41,450 bases of DNA from Candidatus Schekmanbacteria bacterium (GCA_016235675.1 JACRJN010000171.1:1-41450); one strand, 5' to 3'; shown: positions 25,833-34,140, counted from the first letter of the stretch. Notes: generated by a model from the letters alone, not told the origin. Translations and numbers: made by a program.

Positions 25833-27590
25833 TTAATACGCTCCGCCCTTTTTGAAAACAACCGAAATCGTTTTAAATAGTATTTTTAAATCCAGCCACA
25901 GGCTCTGATTTTTGACATAGTTTATATCATACCTTATCCAATCGTGGAAAGGACTTTCGCTTCTTCCCTGAATCTGCCATAAACCGGTTATACCCGGTTT
26001 TACCTTGAGCCGTATATTCCTCCAGGACGGGCTGAATTTCATCTCATCCATTATTAACGGCCTTGGCCCGACCAGGCTCATTTCCCCTTTAATAACATTG
26101 ATTAGCTGAGGAAGCTCATCCAGGCTGGTTTCCCGCAGTATCTTGCCAAAACGGGTGATCCTGGGATCGTCTATCATCTTAAACATAGGGCCGTCTGTAT
26201 TTTTTTGGACCGCAAGTTCAGCCTGTTTCTTTTCGGCATCGGCAAACATGGTGCGAAACTTGTACATATTAAATAGCTTGCCGTCTTTTCCGCATCTTTT
26301 CTGGATGAAAAAAACAGGCCCCGCCAAATCTGCCTTGATTAACAGCGCAATTAAAAACAGCAGCGGCAACAAGATTAAAAACAGGATCAGCGATATAAAT
26401 ATATCCAGAGTCCTTTTTATGAAGTTAAAGCACCACTTGTTAACCTGCTGGGATAAATTCTTTCCTCCAACAGCCGTTACCCCATAGTGAAGGGGCGTTA
26501 AATTAATATCGCCTACTCGCAAATCACCGACTAATATTAAATTGCTTATTCGTTCATCCCCCGAAATCTTTAAACCCTCATCTACAACACAATATTCGCT
26601 CTTGGCCCTTTTTCCTAAAGAAACGCCCCGCCACAAGATGCTTTCCCGGAGAATAACGTTTTCCGAAATCCTGCATTCATTGCCTATAACAGCAGGCCCG
26701 ATTATCTGAGCGCCTCCGGCTATATTGCAATTACTTCCTATAACAATCGGCCCCATTAAATATACGGCAGGCGAAATAACGGTGTTTTTGCCGACCCATA
26801 CGTTTTCCGTCACCTCTTCCTTGTCCTTAAAATAATCCACCTTACCATTTATCCCGAATAAATCTCTATGTATTCCAAAATAATCTTCGATATTATTTAT
26901 ACTTCTGGAATAGCCGTTTAATTCATAGCCGTAAACCGGTAAGGACGCCTTCTGCATTAACGGTATTAATTGTTCCTTAATATCGAAATATTTCTGGGGG
27001 TCAATAAATTCAAACACCGCCGGGGTGAACAGATAAATGCCGGAGGACACCCAGGGAGACCTCCGGTCTTTAGAATGATGAATGACATGGATTTCCTTCA
27101 GCAATTTCTCTGGCGATAGCGCAATAGATTCTTCTGACTCAAAGCCTTTATTGTTTTTGCGTTTTACACATACGGTGGCTACAGCTTTTTTGCTGTGCTG
27201 AAAATCAAACAAACCTTTAAAGTTAATGTTTCCTATATAAAGACTGCTGTTTGCTACCAGGAAAGGTTGATTTTCCAACAAAGGCATTATGTCTGTCAAA
27301 ATACCGGCGGTTCCTCTGGGTCTTTTCTCTTTATAGAGGTGAAGCTTAATCCGCCCATTATTTTTCTCTTTTAGATATTCTACATATGAGAAATCAACGT
27401 TATCCGAGGAAGCGATAATCAACTCTTCTACGCCGTTTTCCACCAAACTATTTATATTATGTTCAATAAGAGGTTCATTAAACAACGGAAACAAAAACGT
27501 CGGGTACCGTTTGGTTAATGGCGACAAATGACCTCTCCCTCCCGCGAGAAAGACCGCCTTATTGATTTTCATCTTGACGTCTATCCCCAT
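25833..27590 (-). CDS. Phosphoglycosyl transferase fused to degenerate nucleotidyltransferase and beta-helix
   Basis: Three domains in 585 aa. Residues 7-235 look like a sugar-1-phosphate nucleotidyltransferase but read AGGRGHLSPLT where GTRLxPLT is expected and YPTFLFPL where PKPLxP is expected, so the key Arg and Lys are absent. Residues about 255-345 are hexapeptide-type beta-helix (IGSNCNIAGGAQIIGPAVIG). Residues about 385-585 are a polyprenyl-phosphate sugar phosphotransferase: a hydrophobic span (LDIFISLILFLILLPLLFLIALLI), FNMYKFRTM, the Asp-Glu pair in ETSLDELPQ, and GEMSLVGPRP. The last domain should start glycan synthesis by placing a sugar phosphate on undecaprenyl phosphate. An alternative start is ATG 27572. 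It lies 77 nt downstream of the oxidoreductase gene. Confidence 0.87.
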   Translation of the reverse strand: MGIDVKMKINKAVFLAGGRGHLSPLTKRYPTFLFPLFNEPLIEHNINSLVENGVEELIIASSDNVDFSYVEYLKEKNNGRIKLHLYKEKRPRGTAGILTDIMPLLENQPFLVANSSLYIGNINFKGLFDFQHSKKAVATVCVKRKNNKGFESEESIALSPEKLLKEIHVIHHSKDRRSPWVSSGIYLFTPAVFEFIDPQKYFDIKEQLIPLMQKASLPVYGYELNGYSRSINNIEDYFGIHRDLFGINGKVDYFKDKEEVTENVWVGKNTVISPAVYLMGPIVIGSNCNIAGGAQIIGPAVIGNECRISENVILRESILWRGVSLGKRAKSEYCVVDEGLKISGDERISNLILVGDLRVGDINLTPLHYGVTAVGGKNLSQQVNKWCFNFIKRTLDIFISLILFLILLPLLFLIALLIKADLAGPVFFIQKRCGKDGKLFNMYKFRTMFADAEKKQAELAVQKNTDGPMFKMIDDPRITRFGKILRETSLDELPQLINVIKGEMSLVGPRPLIMDEMKFSPSWRNIRLKVKPGITGLWQIQGRSESPFHDWIRYDINYVKNQSLWLDLKILFKTISVVFKKGGAY

Positions 27591-27667
27591 GCTTATCCAT
27601 AAACCCTTGAATCTTTAGCGCAAAGGCTTATCCCCACAAAGGGGTAGGGAGTATATAACTTTTTGCT

Positions 27668-29551
27668 TTAGCTGCATAGATCGGCAAGCCCTAAAGTGGT
27701 CAGGGTCTCTTTTTTAGGAACACCGCTGTCCACATCCCATCCGTGCAGCAAATAGTATTCGGTTAGCATTTTATTGAAAGAATCTCTTTCAAGTCTTTCC
27801 CCCTTAAATTGTCCTATAGTCATCGGTTCATCGAAGTACCTGTCGGGAAGGGTATCGTCCTTCCGGGTTATGCCTTCACGCTGCAAATACAGGCGTTCCA
27901 AGGTGACTATCCTTTCCCCGGTTTCAAAAAGTTCGGCCGGGGAAATTTTCATATCGGTTGCCAGATAAATAAGCCGGGAAAATTCCTCTACCCCCAAATG
28001 ATCAATACTGTTAAACTTTTGTACGAACCGGCATAATCCCAAGGCATCCGCCAACGCATAATTTATTTCAGACCACCAAACCATCCGGGCCTTGCCCTGG
28101 CAAGAGGTTTGACTGCTGGCAATTTCTTCTGCTCCCCCATATATTTGACGAAGCATCGCCCCGGAAAGATTCAGGGCTTCCATAGTAGGCCGGGACATCA
28201 GGTGATCGGCTCCCCTGGAAGCGGTAGCCACCCCCAGGGCAAATCCCTTAAACGCCCTGACATCCACAGAATCTGATTGGGGAAGATATTTAGACCAGAT
28301 CAGATACCGTTCCGAACCTTTCCCGATCCTGGCAGAGGACAATCTGGCGCCATCAGCCAAAAGTGCGCCAAATCCATCCCGGCGGGCAATCTGATGAATG
28401 AGTTCTATTACCGTTTCCTCCCGTCCCCAGCTTAAGTTCAGCCCGTTCGTATCTTTTTCATTTATAATTCCCCGCTGGAACAACTCCATAGCCCAGGCAA
28501 TAATATTACCTGTAGAACACGAATCCAGGCCATAGCGGTTGAGAATATCATTAATTGCCAATATGCTTTCGATGTCCTTAATTCCGCAAATCGCACCGAA
28601 AGCCCCCAACGTGCCATATTCAGGCCCCTCTCCATAGACCCCTTTAAAACGCCCCTCTTTTATCTGATACCGATGCCGGCAGGCAACAGGACAGGCAAAA
28701 CAGGCCTTCTTCTCCACGTAATATTTTTTCTTCAAGATGGCCGAGCTAAGGCAGCGGCCATCTTCAAATTTATTCTGTTGGCCGTTGTGCGTCCTGATAA
28801 CTCCGGCCTGGTTATGAAGATCATAAAGAAACGGGGTGCCGTATTCGTGCAACACATTACGGGTATTGGTTTTTCTAAGTTTGACGTTTATATTTCTGAC
28901 ATATTCCTGAAGTTCCCTGGGATGAGCCGCCGGAATAATGCCTTTTCCCTTTACCACAATAGCTTTAATATTTTTGGAACCCATCAGGCAACCCATGCCG
29001 GTTCTGCCGGCGGTGTTTTTCCAGCCGTGCCTTATTCCGGCAAAACGCACCAGGGCTTCCCCTGCCTGTCCTATACACAATGACTCACTGGATGCTCCAT
29101 AGAGGTTTTTCAGAATATACATCGTTTCGATACTATCTTTCCCCCATAAATTACCGGCAGCTTTAAAATTGATATTTCCTTCTTCGATAAGCAGATAGAC
29201 AGGGGTTTCTGCCTTCCCCCTCAACACTAGATGGTATATACCTGTCTGACATAGAGCCGCTCCAAAATGTCCCCCTATATTGGAAATGCCCAGCAATTGG
29301 GTTTCCGGCGACTTGCCGGAAATAGAACACCGGGCGGTAGCCGGGCCAGTCATTCCCGTAAGCAATCCCCCTCCTACAATCAGTGGATTGTCGGGAGATA
29401 AAGAATCCATCTTGGGATTTACTAATTTATAAAGTAAAGAAGTGTTTATCCCTCGACCGCCCAGAAAAAACCGCCGCATTTCCGCTGAGATAATCTGAAA
29501 ATCAACCCGGAATTCCTTTAAATCTATAAAAGCTATTTTCCCCTGTTCCAT
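27668..29551 (-). CDS. Aldehyde:ferredoxin oxidoreductase family protein (tungsten pterin)
   Basis: Oxidises aldehydes to carboxylates with ferredoxin, or the reverse, using a tungsto-bispterin and one [4Fe-4S] cluster. The N-terminal domain shows RRFFLGGRGINTSLLYKLV and TGPATARCSISGKSP. Cluster Cys are C284, C287, C291 (CFACPVAC) and probably C507 (ALGLCRFV). Other family features are GNIIAWAMELFQRG, and RGADHLMSRP near 447. 627 aa is standard. The ATG at 29551 is preferred to the GTG just before it; the ribosome site is weak. It heads the long minus-strand run. Its aldehyde/acid chemistry could connect with the acyl ligase and dehydrogenase downstream, but that is inference; the enzyme may equally serve general anaerobic metabolism. 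Confidence 0.9.
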   Translation of the reverse strand: MEQGKIAFIDLKEFRVDFQIISAEMRRFFLGGRGINTSLLYKLVNPKMDSLSPDNPLIVGGGLLTGMTGPATARCSISGKSPETQLLGISNIGGHFGAALCQTGIYHLVLRGKAETPVYLLIEEGNINFKAAGNLWGKDSIETMYILKNLYGASSESLCIGQAGEALVRFAGIRHGWKNTAGRTGMGCLMGSKNIKAIVVKGKGIIPAAHPRELQEYVRNINVKLRKTNTRNVLHEYGTPFLYDLHNQAGVIRTHNGQQNKFEDGRCLSSAILKKKYYVEKKACFACPVACRHRYQIKEGRFKGVYGEGPEYGTLGAFGAICGIKDIESILAINDILNRYGLDSCSTGNIIAWAMELFQRGIINEKDTNGLNLSWGREETVIELIHQIARRDGFGALLADGARLSSARIGKGSERYLIWSKYLPQSDSVDVRAFKGFALGVATASRGADHLMSRPTMEALNLSGAMLRQIYGGAEEIASSQTSCQGKARMVWWSEINYALADALGLCRFVQKFNSIDHLGVEEFSRLIYLATDMKISPAELFETGERIVTLERLYLQREGITRKDDTLPDRYFDEPMTIGQFKGERLERDSFNKMLTEYYLLHGWDVDSGVPKKETLTTLGLADLCS

Positions 29552-29700
29552 CACTGATTTTCTCTGTTTTCAAGCGGCTTTGGCATATAGTTTTGTATCT
29601 GCATTTTTGGCCTGATCTGTTGATTTGTCTTAGTCTTTGACGACTTCAATCTTGACAAAACTTGAGCAAAATATCTCGCAAGTACTGTAATTATCGCTAG

Positions 29701-29865
29701 TTAGGTTTAACCACAGAGAATACAGAGGTTAAAATTTTGTTTTTTTCTCTGTGCTCTCGCTCCGGGGCAAAATAATCACACAAAGGCACGGAGGCACAGG
29801 GAAAACAAAAATTGAAATATTTTATTTTTCCTTGCGGCTTTGTGGCTCTGTGTGAGCAAACCTAA
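29701..29865. mobile_element. MITE-like element, short terminal inverted repeats
   Basis: Ends TTAGGTTT (29701-29708) and AAACCTAA (29858-29865). Next to them inside are imperfect inverted blocks, AACCACAGAGAATACAGAGG on the left and GCTTTGTGGCTCTGTGTGAG on the right. The interior also contains CACAAAGGCACGGAGGCACA. No open frame. Similar cacagaggcacagag-type repeats occur in many bacterial genomes. No clear target duplication. Confidence 0.55.
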
Positions 29866-29963
29866 ATTCTGACACTTTTTTTGGAGAACACAGAAAATAT
29901 TCTGTACCCTTCTATGTTAAAAGTCAAGTCTCATCTTTAACCCGGATTATTCATAAAACAGGG

Positions 29964-30121
29964 CTAGTAGAGTGTTCCATAAATAATGATGTACAGAACC
30001 TGTCATTGCGAGCGGAGCGAAGCAATCTCGATTTTATTGTAGCGTCTGAGATTGCTTCGGCGGTAAGGCTGCCTCGCAATGACATTAAACGTGCTATCTT
30101 ATTTATGGAACGTTACACTAG
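29964..30121. mobile_element. MITE-like element with GTCATTGCGAG core
   Basis: Outer inverted ends GTTCCATAAATAA (left, 29974-29986) and TTATTTATGGAAC (right, 30099-30111), extended imperfectly to CTAG on both sides. The inner inverted pair is GTCATTGCGAGC and CTCGCAATGAC with GAAGCAATCTC/GAGATTGCTTC arms. The inner core is the same, in reverse orientation, as that of the element at 33538-33693, although the outer ends differ. Confidence 0.75.
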
Positions 30122-30287
30122 ACATCCGCAACTATTGGAACGTCTTCCAATCCGTTAAAATTTTATAATTGGGACACGGAACAACCGTGGATAAAGAGGG
30201 CTGAGAGTCTGTCCAGAACAGGGTTTTTGAATTTGGGGGAAAAACGCAAATTTTATTTACGTTTTTGAACTACAAAACCGTAAAAGC

Positions 30288-30323
30288 AAGAGAGCCGGGC
30301 AGGTTAACCTGCCCGGCTCTCTT
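30288..30323 (-). terminator. Strong intrinsic terminator of glnA
   Basis: A perfect 16-bp stem, AAGAGAGCCGGGCAGG and its complement, around a TTAA loop. It begins 6 nt beyond the glnA stop and is followed on the minus strand by GCTTTT. Its position and GC-rich stem fit rho-independent termination of glnA. Confidence 0.85.
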
Positions 30324-30329
30324 GGTATT

Positions 30330-31766
30330 TTAATGATCGAAATACAGATAGAATTCATAGGGATGAGGTCTCAGGCGCATGGCGTCGATTTCCCTTGTGC
30401 GTTTGAATTCAGTCCAGACCTCGATTACGTCCTTGGTAAATACGCCGCCGCGCAACAGATATTCATGATCCTGTTCCAGGGCGTTGATGGCTTCCGCTAA
30501 TGACCCCGGTACGGTGGGGATGTTAGTCCCTTCCTTACACATCTCAAACAAGTCTCGGTCTGTCGGTTCACCGGGATCGATCTTGTTGATAATACCGTCC
30601 AAACCGGCCATCAGCAAAGCGGCAAAAGCTATATAAGGATTGGCGGTCGGATCGGGCGGTCGGAATTCTATCCGCTTGCTCTTCGGGCTGTCACTGTAAA
30701 CCGGAATACGAACGGCAGCGCTGCGATTACGCATAGAGTAAACCAAATTTACCGGCGCTTCATAACCCGGCACCAGGCGTTTATAGGAATTGGTGGTCGG
30801 GGCGCAAAACGCCATCAGACTTTTGGCGTGTTTGAGCAATCCGCCGATATAATATTTGGCGTTCTGAGAAAGCAGGGCGTAACCATTGGGATCATAGAAG
30901 GTGTTGACGCCGTTTTTCCATAATGATTGATGACAATGCATACCGGAACCGTTATCCTGAAAGAGCGGTTTGGGCATGAAGGTCACCACCTTATTATGCT
31001 TTCGGGCGACATTTTTCACAATATATTTATACATCATCAACATGTCCGCCATATGCACCAGGGTATCGAAGCGGATGTCGATTTCGGCCTGTCCGGCGGT
31101 GGCGACTTCATGATGCTGGGCTTCGATGGTAATGCCGGTCTTGATCAGGGTCAGCATCATTTCGCTGCGCAGGTCTTGATAAGAATCATGGGGAGCGGTC
31201 GGGAAGTAACCTTCCTTGTAGCGCGGCTTATAGCCTAAGTTGGGTTTTTCATCCCGTCCGGTGTTCCAATCGCCTTCGACGGAATCAATGTGATAATAAC
31301 CTTCATGTTCGTTCTGGTCAAAGCGAATATCATCAAAAATGAAGAACTCGGCTTCCGGCCCCCAGTAACTGGTATCGGCCAGACCGGTAGTCTTCAAAAA
31401 CGCCTCGGCTTTTTTAGCGATATAGCGCGGGTCGCGGCTGTAAGCCTTTCTGGTCAGTGGATCGCAGATGTCGCAGATTACGCTTAAGGTCGGATGAGCG
31501 CAAATCGGATCCAATATCGCGGTGGTCGGATCGGGAATCAATAACATATCCGATTCCTGAATCTTCTGGAAACCGCGGATGGAGGAACCGTCAAAGCCTA
31601 CGCCCTGTTTCCAGGGGCTTTTGTTCACATCGTCAAATTCCAGTAACTCACTGGCCGGAATAGTGAAATGTTGCCAGAGACCGGGCAGATCATTGAATTT
31701 CAGATCAACGATCTCGATCTGGTTCTCCTTGCAATACTTGATCACATCTTGGATCACATCGGACAT
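30330..31766 (-). CDS. glnA: Type I glutamine synthetase
   Basis: Makes glutamine from glutamate, ammonia and ATP; cytoplasmic dodecamer. Metal and substrate motifs are complete: WGPEAEFFIFDD (about 135-146), AQHHEVATAGQAEID, FMPKPLFQDNGSGMHCH, PTTNSYKRLVPGYEAPV, RNRSAAVRIP and FRPPDPTANPY. The sequence around 148-190 fits the beta subdivision. Beta enzymes are normally shut off by adenylylation of a Tyr in an NLYDL-like motif; here the site reads RDLFEM with Phe407 (codon TTT). So adenylylation at that position is impossible. The ATG at 31766 has GGGGAG 8 nt upstream and gives 478 aa; an ATG at 31844 adds 26 residues unlike the family and is rejected. Monocistronic, followed by a strong terminator. 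Confidence 0.96.
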   Translation of the reverse strand: MSDVIQDVIKYCKENQIEIVDLKFNDLPGLWQHFTIPASELLEFDDVNKSPWKQGVGFDGSSIRGFQKIQESDMLLIPDPTTAILDPICAHPTLSVICDICDPLTRKAYSRDPRYIAKKAEAFLKTTGLADTSYWGPEAEFFIFDDIRFDQNEHEGYYHIDSVEGDWNTGRDEKPNLGYKPRYKEGYFPTAPHDSYQDLRSEMMLTLIKTGITIEAQHHEVATAGQAEIDIRFDTLVHMADMLMMYKYIVKNVARKHNKVVTFMPKPLFQDNGSGMHCHQSLWKNGVNTFYDPNGYALLSQNAKYYIGGLLKHAKSLMAFCAPTTNSYKRLVPGYEAPVNLVYSMRNRSAAVRIPVYSDSPKSKRIEFRPPDPTANPYIAFAALLMAGLDGIINKIDPGEPTDRDLFEMCKEGTNIPTVPGSLAEAINALEQDHEYLLRGGVFTKDVIEVWTEFKRTREIDAMRLRPHPYEFYLYFDH

Positions 31767-31800
31767 AAAAATAACTCCCCTCAATGATGGTGAAACTCTT

Positions 31801-31827
31801 ATCAAACAGCCAACCTGGCCGTTTGAT
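31801..31827 (-). promoter_or_regulatory. Inverted repeat in the glnA leader
   Basis: ATCAAACAGCC and GGCCGTTTGAT form an 11-bp inverted repeat with one mismatch around a 5-base spacer, 35 nt upstream of the glnA start. It may be an operator or a leader hairpin. No poly-T follows it, so it is not a plain terminator. No known riboswitch was recognised. Confidence 0.4.
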
Positions 31828-32362
31828 TTACCTGGAGACAACAATTACTTTCAGTAAGCGAGCTATTAAGCAAATTGTATACCAATTTTTGTTTCGTAAT
31901 TATATCCAGTTGATATAATATTTAAATCTTAAAATTATTAAAGCTATACCAGCCTTAAAACTTGGGCGAAAAAGCTACATTTAGGTGGGATTAGACTACA
32001 AAAAACACCACAATGTAGGAGGATTTTTTGTTTTTCCAGAAAGCCGTCACGGGTACATGCCCGTCGTAGTGCCAGCCGTAGTGCCAAGGCTTTAGCCCTG
32101 GAAATGCAGCCCTAAAGGGCTTTAGACTACGAAATCCATGAATTTTATTTCCAGGTGAAAAACCGAAAGTGCAAAAGCGCTATAATTATACCAAATTTAA
32201 AAAATCTTTCAATGTTTTAATTTGGTTTACTTCAATTTGTATCAGCGAATCATGCGCAAATAAATGTAACAAATTCTTGACTTGGAGGCAAAACAATGGT
32301 AGGTTATCCATGTTTTATCAACTTGACATTAGCATATTATTATACAAGAGGAGGTTTCTTTA
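31828..32362. other. Divergent control region between glnA and sat
   Basis: About 530 AT-rich bases. It should hold the promoters of both genes. A TATAAT-like box for glnA is visible on the minus strand at 31899-31904 without a good -35. On the plus strand TTGACT (32277) and TTGACA (32323) are possible -35 boxes, neither with an ideally spaced -10. Around 32060-32131 is a REP-like block with GTAGTGCC twice, AAGGCTTTAGCCCTGG and CAGCCCTAAAGGGCTTTAG. A 64-aa frame at 32169-32363 has no ribosome site and is not called. Confidence 0.5.
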
Positions 32363-33532
32363 ATGCCTATCAGTCCACACGGGGGGGTGTTAATTAATCG
32401 TATTGTCGTAGGAGAAGAGCGGGAGAAAATCCTGGACAAGGCGGAAAGCCTGGAACGCATTCATCTCTCGGCGCGGGAGATTTCCGACCTGGATATGATC
32501 GCGGTGGGGGCTTTAAGCCCGCTGGAAGGCTTCATGTGCCGGGAAGATTATAATATGGTGCTGGATTTGAAACGTCTCGGCAACGGCCTGCCCTGGACGA
32601 TTCCCATTACCCTGTCCGTTACCAGAGAAGAGGCCGCCCAATATAAAGCCGGCAACGACATCGCTCTTTGCGAAAATGATAAAATAGTAGCCGTTTTGCA
32701 CCTGGAAGAAAAATGGGAATGCGACAAGCAAAAGGAAGCCCAGGCGGTTTTTCTCACGATCGATAAGGCCCATCCGGGCGTGCAATATCTGGATGCCAGC
32801 GGGGAAATATTACTGGGCGGGAAAATCACCGTAATCAATCGCCCGGCTCCCGGCCCCTTCAAGGACTATCAGCTCGACCCTATCGAAACGCGCATCCTGT
32901 TCAAGAAAAAGGGTTGGAAGCGCATCGTGGCTTTCCAAACCCGCAATCCGATACATCGCGCCCATGAATATATCCAAAAATGCGCCCTGGAAATGGTGGA
33001 CGGCCTGCTTTTGCATCCTCTGATGGGGGAAACCAAAAGCGACGACATCCCCGCCGATGTGCGTATGAAATGCTATCAAATCTTATTAGCCGATTATTAT
33101 CCGCATGATCGGGTTACCCTCTCCATTTTCCCGGCAGCCATGCGTTATGCCGGGCCAAGGGAAGCCATTTTCCATGCGCTGGTCAGGAAGAATTACGGCT
33201 GCACCCACTTTATCGTCGGACGCGATCATGCCGGCGTAGGCAAATATTACGGCACTTATGACGCCCATTACATATTCAATGATTTCGATCCGGAAGAAAT
33301 CGGCATCACCCCGATGTTTTTCGATCACGCTTTCTTCTGCAAACGCTGCGACGGTATGGCTACAACTAAAACCTGTCCTCACGGCGCGGCAGATCGGGTT
33401 ATGCTGAGCGGTACCGCTGTTCGGGAAATGCTGCGGGAAGGCAAGGTTCCGCCCAAAGAATTTACCCGTCCGGAAACCGCTGAAGTGTTAATCGAAAGCG
33501 TCCGCAAGATGGAAATCGGGATGGGGCTGTAA
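32363..33532 (+). CDS. sat: Sulfate adenylyltransferase (ATP sulfurylase)
   Basis: Converts sulfate and ATP to adenosine 5'-phosphosulfate and PPi, or the reverse. A homomeric Sat-type enzyme, not CysDN. Active-site motifs: QTRNPIHRAHE (192-202), MRYAGPREAIFHALVRKNYGC (260-280) and GRDHAGVGKYYGTYDAH (286-302). A zinc-binding-like group C326-C329-C338-H340 (FCKRCDGMATTKTCPH) is usual in prokaryotic Sat. 389 aa is normal and there is no APS-kinase domain. A strong AGAGGAGG lies 8 nt before the ATG. No aprAB, dsr, cysC or cysH genes are adjacent, so the window does not say whether it serves assimilation, sulfate respiration or sulfur oxidation. Confidence 0.96.
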   Translation: MPISPHGGVLINRIVVGEEREKILDKAESLERIHLSAREISDLDMIAVGALSPLEGFMCREDYNMVLDLKRLGNGLPWTIPITLSVTREEAAQYKAGNDIALCENDKIVAVLHLEEKWECDKQKEAQAVFLTIDKAHPGVQYLDASGEILLGGKITVINRPAPGPFKDYQLDPIETRILFKKKGWKRIVAFQTRNPIHRAHEYIQKCALEMVDGLLLHPLMGETKSDDIPADVRMKCYQILLADYYPHDRVTLSIFPAAMRYAGPREAIFHALVRKNYGCTHFIVGRDHAGVGKYYGTYDAHYIFNDFDPEEIGITPMFFDHAFFCKRCDGMATTKTCPHGAADRVMLSGTAVREMLREGKVPPKEFTRPETAEVLIESVRKMEIGMGL

Positions 33533-33537
33533 AGCGT

Positions 33538-33693
33538 AAATTATTGGTAGCGTTCTCAAAAGGAGACCTACCAGTATGCTACTTACAAATGTCATTGCGA
33601 GGCAGCCGTATCGCCGAAGCAATCTCAAGCGCAGAGATTGCTTCGCTCCGCTCGCAATGACGGGTCTCCTATTGAGAACGCTACCAAATTATT
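33538..33693. mobile_element. MITE-like element with 8-bp flanking direct repeats
   Basis: Core 33546-33685 begins GGTAGCGTTCTCAAAAGGAG and ends in its near-perfect inverse CTCCTATTGAGAACGCTACC (one mismatch over 23 bp of arm). Identical AAATTATT repeats lie at 33538-33545 and 33686-33693, a good target-site duplication. The inner part is a GTCATTGCGAG/CTCGCAATGAC hairpin with GAGATTGCTTC arms. It starts 6 nt after the sat stop and could also terminate sat transcripts. Confidence 0.88.
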
Positions 33694-33738
33694 AAGAGAC
33701 TATACTTTCTCGGCCACTTTTTAATTATTCGAAAAACT

Positions 33739-34140
33739 ATGCGAGAAATAATTTATAAATTTATAAACATAGAGAAAAATATTGCCAGGGAAAAAGGTGA
33801 TTTCTGGCTTTTTGCCTTATTTTTGCGGGAAGACGCCCCCAATGTTTGGGATTTAGTCGTTTCCGCTCCCTGGATTAAAGATGATTACGATACTTTAAAA
33901 TATTTATCAAGGGAAATTAATAAAGTTTTAACAGACAGCGAGTTACTTAAGTTGTCTCATATTGCTATTATCAGCGAAGATAATCCGAATCTTGCCTCTT
34001 TAAATAAAATCAAGATAGAACACGGCGATGTAGAATTAAAAAATTGTAATTTTTTTGGTTTGGAAATCAAACACGCCTTTATAATTACAAGCAAGACAAA
34101 AGAAAAGTTAGAAACGGTATCTGCCGCTCAACCGGCTTAA
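33739..34140 (+). CDS. Hypothetical protein, 133 aa
   Basis: Not recognised. It is a soluble, mixed alpha/beta protein without signal peptide or membrane span. Noteworthy stretches are an aromatic-rich start of the domain (GDFWLFALFLREDAPNVWDLVVSAPWI), a middle DTLKYLSREINKVLTDSELLKLSHI and a C-terminal FGLEIKHAFIITSKTKEKLE. The base composition is clearly more AT-rich than sat or fxsA. No ribosome site is visible before the ATG at 33739. A MITE lies just upstream. Coding is supported by its length in a spacer, its balanced amino acid content and its orientation with its neighbours. It could be an acquired gene. Function unknown. Confidence 0.65.
   Translation: MREIIYKFINIEKNIAREKGDFWLFALFLREDAPNVWDLVVSAPWIKDDYDTLKYLSREINKVLTDSELLKLSHIAIISEDNPNLASLNKIKIEHGDVELKNCNFFGLEIKHAFIITSKTKEKLETVSAAQPA

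Larger units (their letters stand above)
29552..30329. other. Repeat-filled spacer, no gene seen
   Basis: 778 bp between the oxidoreductase start and the glnA stop. I see no convincing coding frame. It holds two MITE-like elements (29701-29865 and 29964-30121) and the glnA terminator (30288-30323). The promoter for the long minus-strand locus probably lies in 29555-29700, but I could not pick out clear -35/-10 boxes. Confidence 0.7.

Noticed and set aside
29552-30329. A hidden gene in the long spacer
   Set aside because: All frames are short and pass through inverted repeats; no ribosome site or family motif was found.
32277-32345. Sigma-70 promoter for sat
   Set aside because: TTGACT and TTGACA boxes exist, but neither has a -10 at a proper distance, so no promoter feature is called.
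32169-32363. 64-aa frame upstream of sat
   Set aside because: No ribosome site, AT-driven composition, and it ends on the sat start region; better explained as leader.
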